DNA of 64,000 nt, from positions 194,670,685-194,734,684 of the forward strand of contig JAHLJT010000631.1 in NCBI GenBank assembly GCA_031308135.1, read 5' to 3'. The translations under genes and the position numbers were made by a program. This DNA is from Acheta domesticus (lineage: Eukaryota; Arthropoda; Insecta; Orthoptera; Gryllidae). Of this stretch, positions 33,166 through 45,504 are shown in pieces; position 1 is the stretch's first letter; each line of letters starts with the position of its first letter. The notes below the pieces were generated by a model. It searched no databases and was not told the origin of the DNA. It saw nothing but the letters and a program-made list of their open reading frames with translations.

Positions 33166-34000
33166 GCCACTGATTGCACGCTCAATCCCCGTCCCAGCCC
33201 CCCGCCCTGTCTCCACTCTCGCCCCTGCCCACGACCCCGTACATGCTTTCGCCCACGCCACCGCCTGCGCTCCTGCTTTCGCTCACGTTTTCCTCCTCTC
33301 CACGTCCATGCTCACGCCTTTGCCCTCGTCCGCACCCTCGCCTTCACCCACGTCCTCGTGTCAGCCCCTGCCACCGTCCACAACCTGCTCTATCTCCTTC
33401 CACACTCTCGCCCTTATTTTCGACAACGTCCCCACTCTTTCCTTCAATCTCGCCATCATCCCGCCTTCGTTCCCGTGCCCGTCCCCATTCTTATTTTCGC
33501 CCTCCTCTACGTATTCATCTTAACCTTCGCCTTGACCTTTTCCATCGCCTTCGCCACCACTTACGCATTTGATTTTTCCTTCGCCTTCATCTTTGCCCTC
33601 GCCCTCTTCCCCGTCCACACCCAAATTTTCGCCCTCTCCTTTGTCTTCACTCTTGCCTTGCCCTTGTCCTTGCTCTTGCCCTCGCCCTCGCCTTGCCCTT
33701 GCACTCGCCTTTTCCTTTGCCTTCGCATTGCCTTCGCCCTAGCCCTTGTGGCCGCCTTTCCCTACGTCTTCGCTCTCGCTCTAATCTTTGTCCCCACTCA
33801 CCTTTTCGCCCCCCCCCCTTTGTCTTCACCCTCGCCTTGCCCTTACTCTTGCCCTGACCCTCGTCTTGCCCTTGCACTTGCATTTTCATATTCCCTCCGC
33901 CTTTGCCCTAACCCTCACGTTCGCCCTCACCTTGCTTTTGCCCTCGCCTTTTCCTTCTCCTTCACCACCACCTTTGCCTTCGCCCCTGCTTGCTCGATCA
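33166..34000 (+). repeat. pyrimidine-rich degenerate hexamer array (CGCCYT)n
   Basis: About 0.8 kb of CCCTCGCCTTCGCC-like sequence with an approximate 6-bp rhythm, nearly pure C/T with spaced G. Long frames in both strands (for example 33358-34008 plus, Leu/Phe/Ala-rich) arise because the unit has no stop. The apparent hydrophobic segments should not be read as membrane proteins. Confidence 0.85.
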
Positions 34001-34821
34001 GTCCCTGAGGTTCGGACCGCGTGCGCTAGTGCCTCTGCTCAAGCCGCACGCCTCCCTGCTTGCTGGTGCCCTCCCCACCCACGCCACAGCACCCCTCCCG
34101 TGCCATCGATCTCCCAACACGCGACTCTTCATAATCGTACCCCCTACCACAATGTTATTGATGGATCGGTGGAATATGCACTATGTTACAATCCAAACAT
34201 TAATGTTTCAACCTTCATTGAAAAAACGTTTCAAATACAATTTTTTTTTCAAAAAATACACTTCATTTCTCCGAACGAATACCAAATAATGAATGATGTT
34301 TTGAACGATTTTGTATCACATGATGTTATTTTGCAAAAACAACCAAAGTTTTCTTCCGTTGAATTGCTTTTTAGTAAAGGTTTAGTAAATGTCTTGATTT
34401 GCCACATTCGTATGATAAATGTGCTCTCCAGAGGCATTTTCCGGAATTCGTGTTCCTCATAGAATTTGAAAATGATCGTCATTTTTCATTCCTTCTAGCT
34501 CCGAAACTGTTTGATCTTTAGCACTGAGATTTACATTGGAGATTATATGTACATTACTCTCTATCTTGTAGATAAAACATAGTCTTCAATCGATATGAAC
34601 AAGTTGAAAATGGCGACTTCCTAGAATGTATTTTTGAGGAAAACGACGTTATTTCCGTAAGTTTTCGCGAATTTCTGGAAAACGAAACATCTTATAAAAA
34701 TATATTTTTCAGCTGTGTATTCACAATTAAATTTCGTGCTAGGACACTGATTTCGCGAAAATCCGGCTCATATCGAAAATCGCAAAATTTTGCAGGTGGG
34801 TGGGTAGTTGACTTTTCATTT
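34001..34821. other. spacer
   Basis: Nothing recognised. Confidence 0.5.
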
Positions 34822-35277
34822 TTAAGGTGAGACGGTAGGCCAATTTTTTTAAAAAAATGGATTTTTCCTTTTTTTAAATAATTAAATAATATGTTCTTTT
34901 ATGAACATTTCTAGACCAAATTCATTGATTTATTCCGTCTGTAAGTGTAGGAAATTTATTTTTAAAGATTCCACTGACAACTGTCAGACTCCAATATTAC
35001 TGTACTTCCGCGCATACAACGTCTTATATCTCTTGTTATAATTTTGTCAGAAAGCTAGTTTTTGTTTACTTTTGTAAAAGGAAGTTTGCCTGCAGGTGCC
35101 GACAGAACAGTCTGGGCGATAGTCCAATTTTTGTAAATGCATTTATTTAGTTACCAATTTTTCCGCACGTATAGAAGCCTGACTTGATGTTTTTGTTGTA
35201 TAGAAAAGTTCAATTTATTAACAATCATGATGTGCTATAGGCTACAAAATTAAAGTAAATGTCTCATATGTTCTGCA

Positions 35278-35427
35278 ATGGTGAAATGTAAAGGAATCTT
35301 TAAACAACGCATTTTCAAAGAAAATCAGTATATCCGATCAAATCCTTTGCAGCACGAAAATAATGATAATGTGAGTCCGAATGCATGTGAAACTCTTCCT
35401 AGTGAGTCTAAAAGGAAAAAAACGTAG
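35278..35427 (+). pseudogene. N-terminal transposase remnant
   Basis: ATG at 35278 opens a 49-codon frame (VKCKGIFKQRIFKENQY, later SESKRKKT) ending at TAG 35425-35427. A shifted frame continues with acidic residues (NTEVENNTSEDITFSEDG). The K/R-F-x-G/E-N-Q/R start followed by a Ser/Asn-rich linker resembles N-termini of the element's likely transposase family. This is by recollection only. Confidence 0.4.
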
Positions 35428-35637
35428 TGTAAATACAGAAGTTGAAAATAATACAAGTGAAGACATAACTTTTTCAGAAGATGGCTACATGGCAAAATAC
35501 AGAATGTGAGGCATTCAAGAAAACCATTTGTATAAGAATACCAAACTATCTTTTTGTTGGTATGAGAACTGTACAATTAGGGAGTGTATGAAACTGTTGT
35601 AATAAATAATGATAGAAATTGTGCCGTATGAGAAGTT

Positions 35638-35826
35638 ATGAAAAAATTAAGTGTGTCACATGGAAAAACCCATGCTGATATTTGTAGAGAACTTGACAGA
35701 TTACGCATTGCGAAGGCAAAATATGATGACCAACAAATGCCAAAGAAGGCAAGAAAGAAGAAAAGAAAAACTCAGGCTGGTCTAAAAGATAGTGAAACCT
35801 GTTATTATGATGTAGGCTGCCTGTAG
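35638..35826 (+). pseudogene. C-terminal transposase remnant
   Basis: A 62-residue frame: DICRELDRLRIAKAKYDDQQ, then a basic run (KKARKKKRKTQ), then SETCYYDVGCL. The order of charged helix, Lys/Arg run and Tyr-x-x-Gly end is how the C-termini of Kolobok-type/Mutator-like transposases in arthropod repeats look, as I know them. It sits inside the TTAA-flanked element, which supports the reading. Confidence 0.5.
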
Positions 35827-36564
35827 TTACTCTCTAGTGAAAAATATTCTAAGTTTTCCTAACATATGCTTTTCTGAATACTTTGGGTGCCATTTTCTCA
35901 GAAGTTAAAATTTTCAAACGTTTGCCCCATTATCTCCGAAACTATTTACGCTATCTGCATGAAATTTTTACTGATGATAAACCACGTTATACTAAGAATG
36001 TGGATCCTCAATCGTGATTATTACTTCTCTAGTCCATGGAATTTTTTGCACATTTTTTTGAGGAAAAAATTCGTTTTTTGGAAAAAAATATATAAATCGC
36101 TTCAGAAAAGAGATAACAACTTAACTGAGGATCAGTAATCTCTTCATATATCTCTTAATATGTAGTGCAAAATCCATTAAAATTTATTCAGTAGTTTCTG
36201 AGAAAATAGGTCACAAAGTTGCTCGTTTTAACATTGATGGGATAGGACTTACCGTCTCACCTTAATAACAGAATAGAGTTGGCTGAAAATGCTTATATCT
36301 CTAAAAGTATGGAAAATATTTCAATTCTAAAAGCAAAATTTACGTTCAAAATTTAAAATTCAAATTCTAACGCAGTTAAGTTGCGACCGCAGTCATGCGC
36401 ATTATTTCTACCGGTTGTATTTTATTGAATTATGTTATTTTGGGGATAGTTTTCCAATAATTTTAAAATTGAATATTGTTTAAATTCATTTTGAAATAAA
36501 TATCGACAAAATTATGTGACTCTAAATTGTTTATCATGAAAAAATACCTATTGGAGCATGCAAG

Positions 36565-36567
<3 letters not shown>

Positions 36568-36618
<51 letters not shown>
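36568..36618. repeat. (TA)n microsatellite
   Basis: About 25 TA dinucleotides. Confidence 0.95.
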
Positions 36619-36621
<3 letters not shown>

Positions 36622-37457
36622 TTATTCTATTCAGCTGGTTTCTACCAAGCTCGCCAGGTTGCGATACCTCTCGGACGCTTCCTTCAGCAGCGCCGAGCGC
36701 CAGCCGGCCGGTATGCAAGTCCAACTCGCCACAGGGCTACCGCCCCCATTGCCCTCAGCGGTGCGACCGCACTCCTCTATCACGTGACCTGTTTCCCTTG
36801 CGCTCACAAAAATCAGTTGACTCAAGTTTGTCCTCGCAGACGGACGTTCTGTCCTGTCCTGCAACTCCACGCCACTCCTGCGAACCGCCATGCGTTGCTT
36901 CGCAGCTCGGTCATTCCATGCAAAAAAGTAGGAAATCTGACACTACATCTCAGATTTTAAAAATATTTTGCCACCTTACTTATTATAATACCTGCATGAA
37001 CCAGGTACAATATTTTTGTCTCATCATCCATTGTTTAGCAACAATGGGCACTTGAAATATTTGGTTAGCAGTCTGTAGGCATTCCGTTATGATTTTTTCC
37101 GATGATATGCAAACAAGCAAAAAATATGAAAGTGACACCATTTGTAGAAGAAATGTAAAGAATAATTTTACCTAAAGATATTTTTTTACCGTGAGTCTTT
37201 AACAATTAGGAAGTAAACAAATTCTAAAAATGCAATAAATGGAAATATATTTTTAAATTCTTGAATTTTGGAAGAAAAATTGCTGAAACTACTTTCAAGC
37301 TACTCTGTAAATTTCATCATGGAATATTGAATGGTTTTAAAGTTATGAATAAAAGTATCTTACCGGCGCTCCATTAACGAACTCGTCTCAGCTGCTAGAG
37401 CCGCCGCGCCACAGCGCTCCTCGTCAGCGCTCGGCGTTACAGTTTTCCTCCGCCGCG
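36619..37457. other. spacer with GC-rich patch
   Basis: 36640-36900 is GC-rich with a minus-strand frame ending KEASERYRNLASLVE, which looks protein-like but has no clear splice sites. The rest is AT-rich. Confidence 0.4.
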
Positions 37458-38072
37458 CTATGGTGGATTTCGCAAAACTACTTCTCTAGGTGTTAATTTT
37501 GCCGTAGGAGCTACATGAAGAGATACGCCACATTCGACCATTATTTTTTGTTCACTCCCACTTTTTGGTAAACACGTTAAAATCATGTATTCCTCATTAG
37601 CTGTTTTCACGTTTGAAAATTTTTCTTTCAATTGTGTCAACATTTCTTCTCCATTATTGCTTTCTGTACTCACATGAAATAATTCAGAAACTGCTTTATT
37701 TACGGCACTCACCTTTCTCCTTGCGTACGATATATCTCGGGTTTGTTTTCGCAATGACAATGGTGATTGACCCAGAGGATACAAAATGTTTACATTACTG
37801 ATAGTGGCTTCCTCTGCAACTCCTGGGGCTACGTACTCCTCTTCACTTGACGTTTTCACTTCACTGTTTCAGTTGAGTCACTAAGATCTGCATTGGGCAT
37901 TTTGGATATTTTGTGACGACACATCGCATATTGCTTCACCTACCACTAAATTCGATATTTTCTTCCGCATCGCCTCTGTAATCTTTCTCTTACCCACCCG
38001 ACTTTTGTGCTTCTCGAGTCCGAATGGATTGCAGCACCAAAGCCTGTTAAACGTATTCACAATCTTTGGCAT
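37458..38072 (-). pseudogene. broken repeat-associated arthropod protein
   Basis: Two minus-strand pieces form one ancestral protein. Piece 1 (38072-37881) starts MPKIVNTFNRLWCCNPFGLE. Piece 2 (37859-37458) contains LGQSPLSLRK, ARRKVSAVNKAV, LTQLKEKFSNV and MILTCLPKSGSEQKIMVECG. They are in the same nominal frame but separated by TAG, TGA and a further TGA. Shifting one base restores an acidic SDSTET stretch, so a frameshift near 37885 is the lesion. The CCNPFG start and the ILT-LPKS-S segment match a multi-copy protein family in arthropod genomes that I know only as transposon-associated and uncharacterised. The C-terminal half of that family is missing. Confidence 0.6.
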
Positions 38073-40738
38073 TTTCTATCACGATCTATCTATCACGATT
38101 TCTACCACTGAACAGTAACACGCGAAAACTAAGCCTGTAAACTGGTGTCAGGATCCCTTCGAAGGCATCGATGGATATAGGGAATGAACTTGGCGGTGCC
38201 TGCCTAGGAACTTGCGTCAACCCTCGCTGGGCAAAGGCACGCGACTTTCAACCTTAAGAACAAAATGTGCGTATACTTTTCATTTAATAACTTACGCATT
38301 TTTTAAGATTCCATCGCAACAGTTTGCAGAATGGTTATTTATTGGTTCTTCCTGCAGTGTGTAAAATATGAAAGAAAAGAAAATATTATTTTTGAAGAAA
38401 AATGTATTTGTTTAATTTATTAGCATTTTTTATTATAAACAAATGTCTCAATCCTTAATATATTATCAACTGCTTAAAATATGATAATTTATCTTCAAAA
38501 TAGTGTGCCCGTTTTTAAAGTTTTATTCATTTTATGAACGTCATAATTATTATCATTATTGAGTACATTGCGTCATCGTCCATGTTTAACCCGTAATTGT
38601 TGCTAAACTGCTGAAGATATTAATTACATAAATTCTCTTTTAACTGTTCATCATTAGTAGATTAATGTAATAAAATATGAAAAAATCTGAGACTCACTGT
38701 CAGAAAACCCGAAATTTTGCATGGAATGACCCAGCTACTAGTTCTCCACCTCGCATCACGATCCAAAGCGCCGAGTGAAAAGAACTATATTTCAATTAAC
38801 AATCAATTGGCTTATAAACGTTGTCGCATGCAAGTGTTGTTACGCTTCGCAATTCCTGTGTTGTTCATTACGAACCGCTGCACGTTGTCTCGTAGCCATG
38901 AACTCTCCGTCTCGCATCACAATTTAAGTTGGCGAACGGGAAGAACTGCATCTCAATTAATGAGTAATCAAACTATCACCTCCACGCTGTGTTTGCCTGC
39001 CCTCCGGGCCTCCCTGCATTAGCAGGCGCCGCCTTCACACTGTGAGTCGAAGTGGCACGTGGTATGCCCGCTGCGACATCCAGCAGAGTACACCACCAGC
39101 ATCCCACATGGTATCCTGCCGGATCTCAGCAATCATCAGCCTGAAACGGGCATGGGTTCTCGACCCGTCCGTGCTTGACCAGTATGAAACACAAGGCTAT
39201 GTATTTCATCAGCAGATGAAATTTTGACCAATTTACAAATGTATTTGACTGTCCACATCAGGAACATTGCAACCAATTCAATTCTGTCAACCCACAACAA
39301 TAATCACCTGTAAGTTGTAGTCCTTTCGTTTTCAATGAATATTCATATCAAATTATTCAGCCTTTCATTCTAACAACATTAAAATTTACCATTCCATTCA
39401 GTCCTGGGCCTGCACAAAATGCCTAGATGGTCCTCCGAAATTAGAATTAAGAACTAGTTATAAGTAAATTTAGTTTTAGGCCGAGCTCCAAGAGGAATGT
39501 TTAGGTTTGGTTCAAAACATAATCACCAAAGTCCACTGTACCCGAACCGCCCCAATTAATACCGTTCTTTTTAAAATTTAAAAAACGGCCGATGCTCATA
39601 AATAATTTTCTCGCATTTGTCAGTTGCCTACGTTCCTACTTGTATATTTTGCAGGCTCTGTTCCTACGTGTTGGCACGAGCGGCAAAAAATGTTTCAAAT
39701 TTGGCGCCATTCGTTTATTCAATTAATCATCACAATCTTTGGCGCTAATTAACAGCGCAGAACATACATTTTACACGTGGCGCCTTCGACTTGGTATTTT
39801 TCCCCCGACATCCACGCAATAATTTCCAACAAAAGAGCAGAGTCACTTCTTTTAACGATGTGCTTTTGGGAGATAATTTTTTTTTAAATCAGTCTTAAAC
39901 TGTTAAATGCTTTCAAACATGACTTCAAGACTGCAGCAAATCCTCGACACTGGGAATGGTAGCGATTTCTCAGAAAGACGCTGGGTTCCGCTTAGACACG
40001 ACCGAATCATTGTTCAACAAACTTCAAAACTCCAATAGTGATTTCCCAGCGGCCGCCTTGTCAGTATGGAACCGCATAAGCGAATGTGTATTCGCGTGCC
40101 GCGAAAATTAAATTTAAACTCGAGAATGTTGGTACCTTTTCAAGGCCAGATTGGAAATAAATTCCTTGTGAACTAGAGGTTCCTAAAAGCGCGCTGAGCA
40201 CCTGGGCGAAGTGTGCAAAGAATACATTTTAACAAAAACTTGTTCCGGGTGCCCAAACTCAGGTACAATCTGACTATGTATTCAATAACCAATTAATATT
40301 TCGTAGAAGTCGTAAATATTGTCTTTTTTATACTGAATTAAAGGCACGCAGTTTTTATGCTGTGCTCACGACCAATCTTAGCTACTCTTCCACAAAAATC
40401 AACAAAGCTATATTTCGCAGCCTCAAAACCTTTAAATCGTCTTCATTTCACGCAGTAGTTTTGCTTCCTTTTCCATTGCACGAACGGCCTCCCACAATAA
40501 GAAACAAATTCCTAGTAAAAACAGGCTGCCTGAGTGCGCATATTTTTCGAATGCCAGTTCAGCAGAAAAATGGATCTGCTCTTCTAGCAAACCCGTCACG
40601 AGAGAGGCAGTGTCGTCACGGCACTCTTTCCATGAATCTCTCTCCATCTCCTGCGCCCCTCCGCCTTGCGCCACTCTGCCACTCTTCGGCACGTCGCTCG
40701 CGGACTCCGCTTCCCTTCACGCTCTTCAAGCCCCAAAT
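38073..40738. other. spacer with a weak internal duplication
   Basis: Around 38735-38990 two related stretches about 165 bp apart share CTCGCATCACRATYYAA, GAAGAACT and TCTCAATTAA-like words, so an old tandem duplication is likely. No gene was recognised elsewhere. The Ser/Pro-rich frame at 40362-40874 spans repeat DNA. Confidence 0.4.
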
Positions 40739-41128
40739 GCATTCCATGTTCAGAAACCTCGACGCACTCTTCGTTTCTGCAAGCCCTTCTCTCCACCGCC
40801 CACAGCGCCTTCGTGCCAATCCTGCTGTGTCCGTCACCACCGTCCCGACTCCCACTCCCACCACATTTGCTTAACACGCCACTGTCACTCCTGTCTCACA
40901 AGCTACCACTGACCCAACTTCTTTTACCCTGATGCATTCCACGTTCTGAAATCCTGGACACCCTCAATGTTTTCGCATACCCTTGCGACGCTCTCTACCG
41001 CCCATAGCGCATTTCTCTGTCGTGCCAACAACACACCGACTCCTACTTCGACCCCGTTCCTAGACATACCACCTCTATTGCTCTACCACGGTCCCACAGG
41101 CTACTATTAACCCAAGTGCTTTTACACC
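40739..41128. repeat. 195-bp tandem repeat, two diverged copies
   Basis: GCATTCCATGTTCAGAAACC at 40739 recurs as GCATTCCACGTTCTGAAATC at 40934. The same order follows in both copies: CTCTCCACCGCCCA / CTCTCTACCGCCCA, CGTGCCAA, and TACCACTGACCCAA / TACTATTAACCCAA. It is satellite-like. Confidence 0.75.
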
Positions 41129-42764
41129 AGTTTCATCGCCCCCATTATTAATATCCGCGCAACTTTTTTTTCACCGATGGAGTGACGAAATGTGGGTAGA
41201 TGAGTTAATCAATTTCAAAGTCTGTCACTAGAGCAATTGAAGTAATATCAACCTCTGGATAACCAATGTCAAATCTGCTTCTGTTGCGGCCTGGTCGGGA
41301 AATAAATACTAAAACTTTTGCTCTGTATATTCAGAACTTTTTCATTATACAATAGCTTAATGAAATAAATGCCGTTGCGGCATAATGAACGATGAATGGC
41401 AATGCATAAGAGCCGACTGCCAGTGAAGCACCTGTGTTATTTCTACGCGACTGACCGCGTAATCCTCTGCGACGTCTCACATGACTGAAGAGCAAATCTG
41501 GCCTCTGAGCGATTTGACCGGGCCGCGGTGATTCGCAAAAAATATATAGACAGCCACCCCCGACGCCGCGGTCGTGGGTGGCCACCGCAAGGCGTGGCGG
41601 AGGGGGATGGTCGAAGATGGAGGGGAGGCCCTTGCGTGGCTGTGGTGTCCTCGCCCCCGAGACAAGAGAGGGGGGCACGCAAGGCGCGGAAAGACGCGCC
41701 GTCGCTAGTTGGTGGTAGCACTATTGACAGGCGTAATATCTATACCAATCTCCATGAAAGTTCGCAATTCAAGATGTTTTTGCACCCAGAATGTTTATGC
41801 ACTGCTGTTAATTCTGTTGTAACTCCACTACATGGCGCTTTAGAACAAAACTAAATATTCACGTCAAATGCAATCCGCAACACACTTTGCAGCATTTCGA
41901 ACCTATATCGTTAAATGACTCCTAAATGATCCATTCTAGGGCATTAAAAACTAAAATTTTGAGGCCAGATATCTCAAAGAAACGTTTCCCACACCGTAAT
42001 ATGTAGGATGAGCTCTTCTTGAACATTCTATTATATTATTGGCTGGTTCGGCGCTTCTCGATATTATCTCACCTGCTCAGAGACGTGCAGAATCTGCGAG
42101 TAAATGTGAATGAGAAGCACAGAGAGCAACAGAGACACACAAAGACAGACAGAGAGCGGGTGAGGGAGAGAGGGAGAGACAATGAGAAACGGAGATGGGA
42201 GGGGAAAGAGGTAGATGAAAGGCAGAATAACGTCTGCCGTGTTTTCCAAGTAGTAATTAAACGCACATGCCAAACCGCGGTGGTGCTGCGCGCGACAAGG
42301 GGAGTCCACCTCTTTGTTGGCGGCTGATGTTTCTGGAGAAGCAATGAGGTATATTTGTAGGCTACGGCCAACAAGTGTTCTCAAGGACGCCACGCCTCCG
42401 CTAGGGGGCGGTAGCCCTGGGTGGCCAGCGAGGTACTCGCGGCGGCTGCAAAAGCAGGAACAAAGCTACTCCGTCGACAATGAAAAGGGACCAAAACTTC
42501 GCAGAGAAGCGCTTAGGGGTGGGGCGCAGGGGCGGCCCGCGAGCAGACGAAATTGCAACTCGCGTGCGTAAACATGGAGTGAAACCATACAGGGCTGGAT
42601 TTAAGGCAGTTCTACAGGGGCTGTAACCAAGGGAACCCCTCACATTTGCGGCCTCCACCAAAGCTGAAAAAAAATGAAAATATATATAAGAGAATTTTTT
42701 CATGACTGGTGTTGCTCGGAACGGTATGTTGTTTTACCCAAAATTAATTTCTACAGATATTTTT
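41129..42764. other. mixed spacer with two GC-rich patches
   Basis: GC-rich stretches at 41510-41720 and 42380-42580 have frames on both strands but no defensible exon. A GAGA-rich segment lies at about 42110-42215. Confidence 0.4.
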
Positions 42765-44200
42765 GAACTAGTGGTGCTATAGATTGGCACAGGCTTTCCC
42801 ATTTTAGTTTTCTATTTCCTTGGGTCTCAGCTAGCTATTCATACTTTCCACATACTCTTGCTAGCTGTCAACTATCACCGCCCACGCTGTATTGTTTGAC
42901 ATTTTCTTAATTTTTCACTTTCCTAGTGGAAGTACGAAATATTAATTTTAGAATATTAAAGAACACTAAAACCTCGACCTAAATGACAATTTTTTTTGAC
43001 AAATTTAGGGCCGTTTTTAAGAAAATGTTGTTTAAACTCAACTAAAAATGCAAAATTTGGAGCTTTTTTTCACAGAAAATGTATGAGTTTTCAATAATCT
43101 TCATTTAAACTTATTTGAAGGATTTTAACTTACAAATACAATAATTTTAAAAATGGAAATGTGCATATTAACGATGTGAGAGATCTTTCAAGAAAATTAC
43201 ATTTGTGTAATTTTTGCAAAACTCAAACAATACAATAATTTTAAAAATGGAAATGTGCATATTAACGGTGTGAGAGATCTTTCAAGAAAATTACATTTGT
43301 GTAATTTTTGCAAAACTCAAAAAATACCTCAAATTGAACTTTACGCCATATTAAAGAGTGTAATTAGCACTATCCGACCGACAAGTTTGAACAAAAGATT
43401 TGGAGCCATTTTTGAGAAAATGGCGTTTGAACGTTTCTGAAAATGCGGAAATTTGAGCTAGTGTTCACAGAAAACTATTCAATTTCCGAGAAACTTTATT
43501 TGACATTATTTAAAGCAAGTTTATTCATAAATATAATAATGTGAACAAATTGCCGATAATGTGAATATTAACCACATGCGAGGCAAGTCAAAAAAATTAC
43601 TTTTTTGTAAATTTTGAAAAAAGAAAACAATTACGTTAATGCCATCTCATAGAGCACATTTCGCGCAACATTGCTCAAAAACTACTACAATTTTCAAAAA
43701 AATATACTTGACCTTAATGAAAGAACTCAATAGGGAGAACGGATTTTATTTGGAGATCTTCAATTTTGTAGTTGTTGGAAGACGCCGAACAAAATTCAAA
43801 CTTTTGCAAATTTCGAAAATTTAGAGTTAACCGTGAAAATAAGTCATACGCCACCTTTATAAGTGTATTTTACTATATCCTTACAAGAAATTTTAAAAAA
43901 TGTGGAGCCGTTTTTGAAAATATTTTGAAAATATATGGGGGGCTTCATGTAAAGTAGCCCTAACTTTCAAAAAACTTTTTCAAAATCGTGGTGCCTTGAG
44001 TGGAAGCAGATTGACCGGGGAATATCCATTTTGGAAGAAATTGCACGTATTGTTTAGGCACTAGTGTTGTTCACTGTCTGACGGATAGACTGACGTTTTG
44101 AAAAGACCCACTTTTTCGGTATCAGGGGACCCCAAAACGTGTATTTCCGTTGAAATATCGAAATTGATTTTCCGCAGTATTACATAACTTTCCCTATACT
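42765..44200 (+). mobile_element. dispersed repeat family N1, copy B
   Basis: It has the same order of parts as 24071-25570: GAACTAGTGGTGCTATAG, TTTTAGTTTTCTATTTCC, GAGAAAATG words, the ATTAACGATGTGAGAGATC unit, GGAAGACGCCGAACAAAATT, GGGGGGCTTCATG, and TTACATAACTTTCCCTATAC at the end. It contains a fresh 94-bp internal tandem duplication (separate entry). No intact frame is shared with copy A. Confidence 0.75.
43137..43324. repeat. 94-bp near-identical tandem duplication inside copy B
   Basis: The segment with AAATGTGCATATTAACG and TTACATTTGTGTAATTTTTG occurs twice, 94 bp apart, with about one to three differences. It is therefore much younger than the divergence between N1 copies. Confidence 0.85.
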
Positions 44201-45500
44201 CCGTGTATTACTCCGTATATACGTACGTATACGGAAAATTAAAAGCAGTAGACTTTATTTTTACTTTCATCATAAACGTTCTAAAAACGGGAAAGAAAGA
44301 ATTGTAACGTACTATTATTATAACATTAATATTATTTTTATTATTCTTTTGAAATCTTATCAAATTATCAGATTCAGTCGTGGGTTCTGACATATATTAA
44401 TCATCTTACCTATTGTATGCATACGAGTAATTTTATACAGAACCAATATTACTGGAAATTCTGTGAAACAAAAATCTTACTATTTAACTGACGGCAACTA
44501 CAATGAATTATCAGCCTTTTCTCTTAAAAAGAGAATCAAATTTAACATTTATTACTATGATTTTACACAATATTCGAGATTTCTTGAAATAAATGATTGA
44601 ACTTTTATCGGAATACATGGATGTACCTTACGGTCTCTTTCAAACACTGTTCGTGAGGTTACGATTATTTCTCGGAAGATTTTCTTCTGAATGGTTTCCA
44701 CGTCCGATGCTGGCCAGTTGATATCTTCTGTACCTTTAGTATTAATGTTTTTGGCTTATTGTCCAAATAAATTCCGAATACCCCCTGAATATCTCTGATA
44801 TTTGATCTTTTAAGTAATTTAATATTATATCGCGATGCGACAGTCCCTTGCAAGGTTTCGGATGAACCTCTGCTCACGTCTATTATTAACATTTTTTTAC
44901 CCCGCTACAAAGCTATCCTAACACAAACCATTCGGAGAATACGACGTCTATTTAAACTAAATTACAACCAAATTTACTTTAACATGCGAAAAACAAAAAT
45001 CACATTTATAATTTAGGATTAATAATGCTTCTGAACTTTAATTCTACGCCATATCGATCTTTAAGTATTAGCCATCAACTATTCGCCGCAATATCTTTTA
45101 CCAAATAACCCGGATTACAACCCAAATACCACTTATCATTAGATGTTCACAGCTCCACTGCTTTCATGAGAGTGAGAATACTTCACCCTTCGCAGAACCA
45201 AGACTTCCAAAGCCTGATTCACATTTATAGCATCTCTGACCACCGCGCATTGACGAAACGTCGTATTATCGCGCCTTGACATGGAACATGGAAAATCTAT
45301 ATTTATTGACCGATTACCTAAACGTCTACTCTTTGGCTCCGGAACGTCCTAACTACGTAAGATCTCCTCGTAATGGCAGGCTAGATACAATTATTTTCGT
45401 GCTAAATACCTTGGGGTCTTTTGGTATATCACATTATTTATAAATTATTCAAAATGCCCTAAATACCTTCTCACACTGCTGTGTTCTCCATTCTTGGAAA
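44201..45500. other. AT-rich spacer
   Basis: A short palindrome CCGTATATACGTACGTATAC at about 44211-44232 recurs almost unchanged at about 47726-47745, just after the N1 copies. Otherwise nothing recognised. Confidence 0.45.
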
Positions 45501-45504
45501 ATTC

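Larger units (their letters stand above)
34822..36265 (+). mobile_element. TTAA-flanked DNA transposon, internally deleted (Kolobok-like)
   Basis: TTAA (34822-34825) is followed by GGTGAGACGGTA. The right end TACCGTCTCACC is followed by TTAA (36262-36265). Inverted ends with a TTAA duplication occur in the Kolobok and piggyBac groups. Two protein remnants inside (35278-35427 and 35638-35826) resemble the two ends of a transposase type that I associate with Kolobok/Mutator-like arthropod elements, with the catalytic middle missing. Intact autonomous elements are several kb long, so this is a deletion derivative. Confidence 0.7.

Noticed and set aside
33358..34008. Leu/Phe/Ala-rich frame resembling a multi-pass membrane protein
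   Set aside because: Artefact of a CGCCYT-type array. The apparent hydrophobicity is just the codons of the repeat.
36631..36891. Minus-strand frame ending KEASERYRNLASLVE, possibly an exon
   Set aside because: The terminal segment looks protein-like, but I could not find a matching acceptor or a strong donor, and most of the frame is GC-driven.
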